Origin: Syntrophorhabdus sp.
Lineage (GTDB): Bacteria; Desulfobacterota; BSN033; UBA1163
Assembly: GCA_020724025.1 (NCBI GenBank)
Contig: DYHU01000247.1
Coordinates: forward strand, 1 to 5,589
Length of the DNA: 5,589 nt
Direction of reading: 5' to 3'
Positions 1 to 5,041 of this stretch are shown piece by piece; within the stretch, counting starts at the first letter, position 1, and the number at the start of each line of letters is the position of its first letter. The notes below the pieces were generated by a model. That model was not told the DNA's origin and ran no database searches. It saw only the letters and a program-made list of their open reading frames with translations. Made by a program: the position numbers and the translations under genes.

Positions 1-49
1 AGAAAATACCTATTGATTTCAACGATTTTTAAACAAAAAATCCCCAGAA

Positions 50-62
50 TTTGTTTGACAAA
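50..62. promoter_or_regulatory. Possible operator overlapping the brnTA -35 box
   Basis: A short inverted repeat, TTTGT-TTG-ACAAA, covers the -35 box. Known BrnTA systems are autorepressed by the ribbon-helix-helix antitoxin binding its own promoter, so an inverted repeat in this position is a plausible operator. The arms are only 5 bp in A/T-rich DNA, so chance is a real alternative. Confidence 0.25.
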
Positions 63-83
63 ATCGATTAGCAAGTATAGGAT
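55..83 (+). promoter_or_regulatory. Predicted sigma70 promoter of brnTA
   Basis: A perfect -35 box TTGACA (55-60) is followed after 17 bases by TAGGAT (78-83), which matches the -10 consensus at four of six positions. Transcription would start near 90, leaving a leader of about 55 nt before brnT. A TATAAT at 121-126 lies too close to the start codon (a start point near 133 would remove the ribosome binding site) and has no -35 partner. Confidence 0.6.
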
Positions 84-143
84 TTTAAGAAATTACAGCC
101 TGCAGTTCAATCGTTATGTGTATAATATATAAAGGAGCTAAAG

Positions 144-443
144 GTGCGTTATTATTTTGATTGGGATCCCAATAAGGCAAAAGCAAATCGAAAAAAACAT
201 GGGATTGTTTTTGAGCAGGCATCCACTATTTTTCTTGATCCAAGAATGATAGCCGTCTTCGACACTGAGCATAGCGAACATGAAGACCGATGGGCTACAA
301 TTGGACTTGATAGTAATGGTATTTTGTTGGTTGTAGTACATACTTTCCGGCAGTTAGATGCCGACTGTTGCAGAATTAGGATTATTTCTGCCCGTAAGGC
401 AACCAGAAAAGAGTCAAGACAGTATCAGGAGGAAAACAAATGA
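144..443 (+). CDS. brnT: BrnT family type II toxin (ribonuclease)
   Basis: Toxin of a BrnT/BrnA module. BrnT proteins are small RelE-fold ribonucleases that block translation until bound by BrnA. The 99-residue protein has the family hallmarks: an N-terminal FDWDPNKAKANRKKHG block (residues 5-20), a VFEQA segment with FLDP (30-33), an HSEHEDRW region (43-50), a central IGLDSNGILLVVVHT strand pair (53-67), and the C-terminal basic RIRIISARKATRKE block (77-90), where such toxins carry RNA-contacting residues. Length is normal for the family. The start is GTG at 144, chosen because AAAGGAGC (131-138) lies just upstream. Its last 4 bases overlap brnA (ATGA), so the two are translationally coupled, with toxin first as is usual for this family. 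The gene appears intact, with no frameshift or missing motif. Confidence 0.93.
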   Translation: MRYYFDWDPNKAKANRKKHGIVFEQASTIFLDPRMIAVFDTEHSEHEDRWATIGLDSNGILLVVVHTFRQLDADCCRIRIISARKATRKESRQYQEENK

Positions 444-643
444 AAAAAGAATATGATTTTTCCAAAGGAGAGAGAGGCAAGTTTTATCGTCCAGATGCAG
501 AATTGTATCTACCTATTTACATCGAGCCGGACATGATGGATGTGCTAAGAAAATTCTCAAAGAAAAAAGGCGTTGAGGTTGCTACAATAGTAAATGAGTG
601 GATAAAAAAAGACATATCCATAGTAGAGACAATAACAAAATAA
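440..643 (+). CDS. brnA: BrnA family antitoxin (ribbon-helix-helix)
   Basis: Partner antitoxin of the upstream BrnT. It is expected to neutralise the toxin and repress the operon promoter as a DNA-binding dimer. The 67-residue protein opens with the conserved KKEYDFSKGERGKFYRPDA block (residues 2-20). This is followed by a LPIYIEP strand (24-30) and two helices, DMMDVLRKFSKKKG (31-44) and VATIVNEWIKKDISIVE (47-63), which is the layout of a CopG-type ribbon-helix-helix domain. The ATG overlaps the brnT stop in ATGA, and a perfect AGGAGG (427-432) sits 7 nt before it, stronger than the toxin's site, consistent with antitoxin being made in excess. The order toxin then antitoxin is typical of BrnTA. 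No terminator with a T-run follows. Confidence 0.9.
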   Translation: MKKEYDFSKGERGKFYRPDAELYLPIYIEPDMMDVLRKFSKKKGVEVATIVNEWIKKDISIVETITK

Positions 644-667
644 CACATAACCCTTGGGCATCGAGAA

Positions 668-693
668 ACGGGGACATCCTATAATGTTCCTGT
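668..693 (+). repeat. Intergenic hairpin between convergent genes
   Basis: ACGGGGACAT (668-677), a 6-nt loop CCTATA, then ATGTTCCTGT (684-693). As + strand RNA this forms a 10-bp stem with two G-U pairs; on the other strand those two become C-A mismatches, so any selected RNA structure is in the brnA direction. No T-run follows on either side, so it is not a standard intrinsic terminator. The ACGGGGACAT...ATGTyCC pattern resembles dispersed palindromic (REP-like) sequences, but a copy number cannot be seen here. Confidence 0.4.
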
Positions 694-717
694 CAAAAGG
701 CGTGAGAAGACAAATAG

Positions 718-1761
718 TTAATCAAGCGACTTTCTATGAAACGAAACCTCTCCTCCTTGGGTTTGAAGCACGAGCCCGCCTCTTGTAACATCCTGGCTAC
801 CAAAGACGAAAATATCCCTGAGATTGAAATGGTTTTTCAGTTTAAGGATATTTCCGTTTCTCTGACCCTTCAGCGTTGAGATATCCTTTGGATGGCAGAC
901 GAAAAAAGGTTTAGATCCATTCGGATGATTCCGGAGCAGGTATTGTGCCATATCATAAAAGATGGCTGAATCGACAAGTTGATGTAGGGCAGGATGAAAG
1001 GGTCCGGCCAAGAGATGTTTTTCTAACTCTTTTGTTGTCTGAAGACCCATCCGTGCAACAGGGATGGAAACTCTCTCCAGTCTGAGAATACTTTTTTTGA
1101 GCCATTCAACTGCCTCATCCATCGTCAGAGGAGAATATTCTCCCGATTTCCAGAGTTTTTCAAGTGAAGCGCCTTTGAACACCAGCGTTGGATGGATTCT
1201 GACGAAATCGGGTTTGAGGCCAATGATCTGATCAAGGGACCGCAAAAAATAGTCGCAGGTGTCACCCGGAAGGCCAATCATCAGGTGAACACCCACCTCA
1301 AATCCCCAATGTCTTAATCGTAAAATAGCAGTGGCAGAGTCTTCTGCACGATGGCCCCTCTTCGATAGGATGAGGACCTCATCCACCATCGACTGTGCCC
1401 CGATCTCAACGGTCTTCACTCCGTACTCTTTAAGTATTGTAAGGGTCCTTTCATTCAAGACATCGGGCCGGGTGGAGATACGAATTGAGTTGATCCGGTT
1501 TGAAGAAAGAAAGGGTTGGATCTCTTTCAGATAAGAGAGCTGGTCTTCCTGACCCATCGCCGTAAAGCTCCCCCCATAGAAGGCAGCCTGTTTTTCTCTT
1601 TCCCCTTGGTGAGAAGAAAAATGGTGCAGAGAACCTTCGATGAACTCCCGGACCGATTGGGGAGAAGGAACCTCTTTGGCTGTCGCCTTCTGATTGCAGA
1701 AGAGACAGCGCTCGCGACAACCCAGATGGGGAAGAAAAATGGGGATGATCAACGGAGTCAT
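718..1761 (-). CDS. Elp3-like radical SAM protein with C-terminal Radical_SAM_C-type region
   Basis: Putative radical S-adenosylmethionine enzyme of the Elp3/YhcC-like group; its substrate is unknown. The 4Fe-4S motif CxxxCxxC is intact (C15, C19, C22, in GCRERCLFC). It is followed by YGGSFTAM (62-69, the SAM-amino-group 'GGE'-type loop), RISTRPD (94-100), EIGAQSM (119-125), SKRGH (133-137) and MIGLPGDT (161-168), in the order of an Elp3-type TIM barrel. After the barrel, VARMGLQTTKEL and GPFHPALHQLVDS (about 235-265) match the C-terminal extension of Elp3/YhcC-like proteins. There is no acetyltransferase (GNAT) domain, so it is not full Elp3. The start at 1761 has AGGA (1773-1770) at 8-nt spacing. 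It is the last gene of the minus-strand group, 51 nt after rnc; those 51 nt are repeat-like DNA with a hairpin. Adjacency to mtaB and rnc hints at an RNA-related job, which is inference only. Confidence 0.85.
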   Translation of the reverse strand: MTPLIIPIFLPHLGCRERCLFCNQKATAKEVPSPQSVREFIEGSLHHFSSHQGEREKQAAFYGGSFTAMGQEDQLSYLKEIQPFLSSNRINSIRISTRPDVLNERTLTILKEYGVKTVEIGAQSMVDEVLILSKRGHRAEDSATAILRLRHWGFEVGVHLMIGLPGDTCDYFLRSLDQIIGLKPDFVRIHPTLVFKGASLEKLWKSGEYSPLTMDEAVEWLKKSILRLERVSIPVARMGLQTTKELEKHLLAGPFHPALHQLVDSAIFYDMAQYLLRNHPNGSKPFFVCHPKDISTLKGQRNGNILKLKNHFNLRDIFVFGSQDVTRGGLVLQTQGGEVSFHRKSLD

Positions 1762-1765
1762 ACTT

Positions 1766-1903
1766 TAAATCCTAAATCCCTGCCCCGTCAGAACGGGGCG
1801 AATATCGAAACTCTATTCGTTTTGGTCATTGGTATTTTGGTCATTCGGATTTGTTTCGGATTGATCCCTGCGGGATGCTTCGCCCGTGTTTTTAATTTCG
1901 AAT
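1766..1903. repeat. Low-complexity repeat tract covering the rnc 3' end and the rnc-radical SAM spacer
   Basis: This stretch is built of short motifs: TAAATCC twice in tandem (1766-1779), the GCCCCGT/ACGGGGC hairpin (1782-1799), TTTTGGTCATT twice with a 15-bp period (1820-1830 and 1835-1845), a small ATCCC-TGC-GGGAT palindrome (1864-1876) and TTTCGAATTT (1895-1904). This style of motif mixture is typical of dispersed intergenic repeats in deltaproteobacterial and planctomycete-like genomes (from memory, not checked). It runs into rnc and supplies its last ~27 codons, and it also carries the ribosome binding site of the radical SAM gene. Exact boundaries are uncertain. Confidence 0.5.
1782..1799. 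repeat. GC-rich hairpin between rnc and the radical SAM gene
   Basis: GCCCCGT (1782-1788), loop CAGA, ACGGGGC (1793-1799): a perfect 7-bp stem with a 4-nt loop, just after the rnc stop in the transcribed (-) direction. No T-run follows in that direction, so it is not a convincing terminator. It could attenuate read-through, protect a 3' end, or simply be the palindromic core of the surrounding repeat. Confidence 0.5.
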
Positions 1904-2595
1904 TTCCCCAGAGCGTTCCGGGCGGCTTCCTGCTCGGCCTGTTTCTTGCTTCTTCCCCACCCCGTCCCCTTGATCTCTCCTCCAATCATCACCGAGGCCT
2001 GGAACTGCTTTTCATGTTCGGGCCCCGACTCCTTCAGGACATGATATTGGGGAGTGAGTCCAATGGCCTTCTGGGCAAATTTTTGAAGAAGGCTTTTATA
2101 ATCATTAGAGAGGAGCGAAAAGTTATCCGATCCAAGATAAGGTTCAATATGGTTCCGGACGATCTCCAGGGCCTGATCAAATCCGGAATCCATGTAGATG
2201 GCTCCGATCACGGCTTCATAGGCATTGGCCAGAATGGAGGCTTTTTTCGCCCCGCCATCCAGGATCTCGCTCTTCCCAAAAAGGAGATATTGATCCAATC
2301 GAAGTTGTTTTGAAAAAAAGGCCAGAGAGCTTCGTTTGACAAGATGGGATCTCCACATGGAGAGCGTGCCTTCCTGGGCCTCCGGAAATTCCTTAAGAAG
2401 AAGGTGGCTCACGGCAAGGTTGAGAACCGCATCGCCAAGGTATTCGAGGACTTCATTCGAAACCTTGTTCGAAGTGTTGGTCTGGTGGATGAAGGACTTA
2501 TGGGTGAGCGCCCGATCCAGCCACACGGTCTCTTTAAATTGATAACCCAACCGTTCTTCCAGTTCCCTTAAATAGACCAGCCTCTCCTCATCCAT
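1813..2595 (-). CDS. rnc: Ribonuclease III with repeat-derived C-terminal tail
   Basis: Endoribonuclease that cuts double-stranded RNA, including rRNA precursors and structured mRNAs. The catalytic domain has the signature NEVLEYLGDAVL (residues 47-58, giving E48, E51, D55) and LANAYEAVIGAIYMDSG (122-138, giving E127). By spacing to E. coli RNase III (E41, D45, D114, E117), the position of D114 is N124 here; the codon reads AAT. The double-stranded RNA-binding domain follows: DYKSLLQKFAQ (165-175), GPEHEKQFQASV (191-202), GWGRSKKQAEQEAARNAL (212-229). The family normally ends here; instead about 27 hydrophilic residues rich in N, D, Q and T follow, encoded by the adjacent repeat. The ATG at 2595 overlaps the mtaB end by 8 nt and is preceded by GGAGGA (2606-2601) at 5-nt spacing, so the two genes are translationally coupled. 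Confidence 0.95.
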   Translation of the reverse strand: MDEERLVYLRELEERLGYQFKETVWLDRALTHKSFIHQTNTSNKVSNEVLEYLGDAVLNLAVSHLLLKEFPEAQEGTLSMWRSHLVKRSSLAFFSKQLRLDQYLLFGKSEILDGGAKKASILANAYEAVIGAIYMDSGFDQALEIVRNHIEPYLGSDNFSLLSNDYKSLLQKFAQKAIGLTPQYHVLKESGPEHEKQFQASVMIGGEIKGTGWGRSKKQAEQEAARNALGKFEIKNTGEASRRDQSETNPNDQNTNDQNE

Positions 2596-3916
2596 GCAAA
2601 TCCTCCGCTACTTTGCCGATCACTCCCCGATCGTTCCATTCCGTTGCAACGACCCTCTGTTCTTGATTAGCCAGATTTAAATCATCTCCACCCAGAAGAA
2701 GAACGGGGATGTAATTCCTCGAAAGGCCTCTCCATCTCCCTGACCCTTTCTCTCTTCGATCTTCCACTAAAACGCTCAACTCCTGATGGAGAAACCGATG
2801 GTAGAAAGACCGCCTTTTCTGTCTTGCCAGTTCCCTCATCGCCCCTGCCCTCTGCTTGCTCTCTCTCCCACCTGTCTGTTGGTCCAGTTGGGCCGCAACC
2901 GTCCCCTTTCTTTTTGAAAAGGGAAAGACATGGAGATAGGAAATGGGAAGGGACTCAATTAATTGGTAAGTGTTTTCGAATCTCTCTTCGGTCTCTCCGG
3001 GAAACCCAATGATCACATCCGCACCGATCGAGACCTCCGGAATGCTTCGGTGCAATTCCTTAATAAGGTCATTAAGGAGGAAACGGTCATAATTTCTGTT
3101 CATCCTCTTCAGGATGTCATCGTCTCCGCTCTGGATGGGGATGTGGAGGTGGGAGCATACCTTTTTGGACTGCGACAGGATGGAGATGAGGCCGGGTGAG
3201 AAATCGAGAGGTTCAATCGAACTGAGTCGAATCCGATGGGGGGTATCTTCGATCTCGATCCGTCGAAGTAATCCTTCCATGGAGAAGGATGGCTCAAGGT
3301 CCCATCCATAGGAACCGATGTGAATGCCGGTAAGTACGGCCTCCTTAAAGCCTCTCTCTTTCAGAACCCTGAGACGCTCGACGACCCTCTCCGGAGGGAG
3401 GCTCCTCGAAGGCCCTCTCGCATAGGGGACGATGCAGTAAGAGCATCGGGCATCGCATCCATCCTGAATCTTGAGAAAGGCCCGTGTGTGGCGACGAAAC
3501 GTGTGGACAGGAGTCTCTGAAAAGGTCCTTTCTTTCTGGATATCGCTTACCTGGACCAATGGAAATACGTTTTTCTCCATGAGCGGAAGAAGGTCGGGAA
3601 TCTGACTCTTTTCTCTATTTCCAAGGAGATACCCGACTCCCTCCATTTGAGCAAATGCTTCCGGCGACACCTGTGAGTAACATCCGGTCACGATGATGAA
3701 TGAATCCGGATTGTTTCGAAGGACTTTTCTGACCATCTGCCTCGAGTCAAAGTCAGCCCGGTGGGTAACCGTACAGGTATTGATAATCGTGATATCTGCC
3801 CCGGTTCCAAAGGAAACGAGTCGATAACCCCTCTCCTCCAGGGCAGCCATAAGGGCCTCCGATTCATACTGGTTCACTTTACACCCGAGCGTGGCAATGG
3901 CAATCGTTTTCATCAT
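2588..3916 (-). CDS. mtaB: tRNA t6A37 methylthiotransferase MtaB
   Basis: Radical SAM methylthiotransferase that adds a methylthio group to C2 of N6-threonylcarbamoyladenosine-37 in tRNAs reading ANN codons. The N-terminal UPF0004 domain has its three cluster cysteines, C12 (in GCKVNQYES), C48 (INTCTV) and C79 (TGCYSQ). The radical SAM domain has CxxxCxxC at C154, C158, C161, then LTGIHIGSYG (195-204), RLSSIEP (230-236), HLHIPIQSGDD (256-266) and GADVIIGFPGE (298-308). A TRAM-like RNA-binding region ends the protein (about 372-439). The GCKVNQYES start and length of 442 fit MtaB rather than MiaB or RimO. Two ATG codons are adjacent (3916 and 3913). Neither has a visible Shine-Dalgarno sequence; the leader is A/T-rich and abuts the inverted-repeat element. 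It overlaps rnc by 8 nt downstream. Confidence 0.93.
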   Translation of the reverse strand: MMKTIAIATLGCKVNQYESEALMAALEERGYRLVSFGTGADITIINTCTVTHRADFDSRQMVRKVLRNNPDSFIIVTGCYSQVSPEAFAQMEGVGYLLGNREKSQIPDLLPLMEKNVFPLVQVSDIQKERTFSETPVHTFRRHTRAFLKIQDGCDARCSYCIVPYARGPSRSLPPERVVERLRVLKERGFKEAVLTGIHIGSYGWDLEPSFSMEGLLRRIEIEDTPHRIRLSSIEPLDFSPGLISILSQSKKVCSHLHIPIQSGDDDILKRMNRNYDRFLLNDLIKELHRSIPEVSIGADVIIGFPGETEERFENTYQLIESLPISYLHVFPFSKRKGTVAAQLDQQTGGRESKQRAGAMRELARQKRRSFYHRFLHQELSVLVEDRREKGSGRWRGLSRNYIPVLLLGGDDLNLANQEQRVVATEWNDRGVIGKVAEDLHG

Positions 3917-3940
3917 AATATTAAAATGTTGGTAACACTA

Positions 3941-4160
3941 TAGCGCTTTGTAAAACCGTTCATATGGGACACCGGTCAGGGAGGTTTAAAAAGTTTTAGA
4001 GCGTAACCTCTCGCCGGGTTATTCAGATGGCTCCAAAAGGATGGCTGTGTCCTGTTCACTCTCTTCATTTCCATACGATAAAATATGAAAGACCGCATTC
4101 TAAAACTTTGGAAGCATCTCTGACCGGTGTCCCATCTCATTTCAAAGATCTAAAGTGCTA
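3941..4160. mobile_element. Inverted-repeat (MITE-like) element or deleted IS between UPF0280 and mtaB
   Basis: Two long arms face each other. ATGGGACACCGGTCAG (3964-3979) is a perfect 16-bp inverted match to 4120-4135. In the same register AAAGTTTTAGA (3990-4000) perfectly matches TCTAAAACTTT (4099-4109), with partial pairing between them. The outer ends also match, TAGCGCTTT (3941-3949) against AAAGTGCTA (4152-4160), 8 of 9, with a 2-nt register shift. An inner GAGGTT/AACCTC pair (3981-3986, 4005-4010) nests in the left arm. The ~100-bp middle has no recognisable transposase, only a 40-codon open frame on the - strand (4098-3976). The right end stops one base before the UPF0280 stop codon. 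As RNA it would form a long stem-loop that could attenuate read-through into mtaB. No clear target-site duplication is visible beyond a possible TA. The IS family is not identified. Confidence 0.6.
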
Positions 4161-4161
4161 C

Positions 4162-4887
4162 TTAAAGTTTAATCAGTCTGATATTCCCCCAGGCTCCCAT
4201 CTTCTCTCCGATGATGATCAATACCCCCGATACCCCTTCGATCTCTTTTCCTCTCTCCAATCCCCGCTCGACGTCCTTCTTCTCCCGGACGATATTTCCA
4301 ACAGCGGTGGCCGCCGCATCGGCAAGGGCTGCGGATTTTGAGAGGACGCAGACCGCATCCGCTTTTCCAAAACTGAGGGAGTGGCCAACCGTTCCTGAAG
4401 AAGTACAGACGCCAAGGGGGGTCTCTCCAGGCTCGATCATGATTCCTATCTCCAGGCTGAGCGGAGAAAGGCCTGCATAGATTCCGATGATCCGCTCCTT
4501 AGAAGTGGCAAGATAAATGTCCCCACCGTTTTCAACGATCACCTCGCTTGAGAGTCGGAGCAGATCCTTTGAAACCGACTGGGCCATGGCTCCGGCCACG
4601 GCTGCCATCGGGCCGACCCCGGCTAAACCGGAGGTCCGAATCATTTCCCGGATGATTTCCGGGACGTGAGAGACCTCTTCGACAGGGATGAGGCTTCTCT
4701 CGAAGTCAGGATTTATGGCGATATAGGTTTCGAGTTGGTTTCGGTATTTAAGCACCGACTCCTTCGCCTCACGGGACAGATCCTTCTCTGCCCGGATAAG
4801 GAGGTCGGTCTCCTTGACGATGACCTCGAATTGAACAAGGTCATCCGTCTTGACTAAATTCCGGTAGGTCCGTTTTTCAAACGCCAT
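4162..4887 (-). CDS. UPF0280 family protein (ApbE-like superfamily), function unknown
   Basis: Uncharacterised conserved protein of the UPF0280 family (COG2122), which is related in fold to ApbE, the FAD:protein FMN transferase; no reaction has been assigned as far as I know. Family motifs in order: an N-terminal FEKRTYRN block (residues 3-10), GVGPMAAVAGAMAQ (90-103), VIVENGGDIYLA (116-127), PLGVCTSSGTVGHSLSFGKA (157-176) and ADAVCVLSKSAALADAAATA (176-195). The glycine-rich NGGD and CTSSG..HS segments correspond to the flavin and metal-binding region of ApbE. There is no signal peptide or membrane segment, so it is cytoplasmic. Length of 241 is ordinary. The ATG at 4887 has only a weak, distant AGAGG (about 13 nt upstream); no in-frame alternative start lies above it. 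It is the first gene after the consensus promoter at 4950-4921, with an expected leader of about 26 nt. Confidence 0.85.
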   Translation of the reverse strand: MAFEKRTYRNLVKTDDLVQFEVIVKETDLLIRAEKDLSREAKESVLKYRNQLETYIAINPDFERSLIPVEEVSHVPEIIREMIRTSGLAGVGPMAAVAGAMAQSVSKDLLRLSSEVIVENGGDIYLATSKERIIGIYAGLSPLSLEIGIMIEPGETPLGVCTSSGTVGHSLSFGKADAVCVLSKSAALADAAATAVGNIVREKKDVERGLERGKEIEGVSGVLIIIGEKMGAWGNIRLIKL

Positions 4888-4920
4888 CCTGATGAGTGAA
4901 CCTCTTTTCCAATAAACCTT

Positions 4921-4950
4921 ATTATATTACTCAAAAATATTTGGTGTCAA
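4921..4950 (-). promoter_or_regulatory. Consensus sigma70 promoter of the minus-strand gene group
   Basis: On the - strand TTGACA (4950-4945) is followed after 18 bases by TATAAT (4926-4921), both hexamers perfect. The start point would be near 4914, about 26 nt before the UPF0280 ATG. It is the only strong promoter seen for the UPF0280-mtaB-rnc-radical SAM series. Confidence 0.75.
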
Positions 4951-4995
4951 TTTACCTATGCATCATGAATAAAAACCCTTTCCTTTTCGTCAAAA

Positions 4996-5024
4996 TAGAC
5001 AAAAAAGAAATAAGGTGCTAAAAT
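4996..5024 (+). promoter_or_regulatory. Sigma70 promoter of the WXXGXW protein gene
   Basis: TAGACA (4996-5001), 17 bases, TAAAAT (5019-5024), each hexamer matching five of six, with an extended -10 TGC (5016-5018). The start point would be near 5031. This decides the gene start: the in-frame GTG at 5015 lies inside the promoter, so translation must begin at ATG 5042 or 5045. It is divergent from the promoter at 4950-4921, with the two -35 boxes 45 bp apart. Confidence 0.65.
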
Positions 5025-5041
5025 ATATTAAGTGGGTGGAG

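Noticed and set aside
121..126. TATAAT as the brnT -10 box
   Set aside because: No -35 box at a suitable distance, and transcription would start within the ribosome binding site.
718..1761. Coproporphyrinogen III oxidase (HemN) or full Elp3
   Set aside because: CxxxCxxC here lacks the additional HemN-type CxxxCxxCxC cysteine, and there is no GNAT domain as in Elp3; the C-terminal GLQTT...GPFHPA motifs point to the Elp3/YhcC-like group.
1782..1799. Intrinsic terminator after rnc
   Set aside because: The stem is strong but no T-run follows in the direction of transcription, and the next gene begins 20 nt later.
1516..2313. A 265-codon open frame on the + strand
   Set aside because: It lies antisense to the radical SAM gene and rnc, which have complete family motifs; its translation has no recognisable domain and reads like reverse-frame protein.
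4027..4341. A 104-codon + strand frame starting inside the inverted-repeat element
   Set aside because: Most of it is antisense to UPF0280, it has no ribosome binding site, and nothing in it resembles a transposase.
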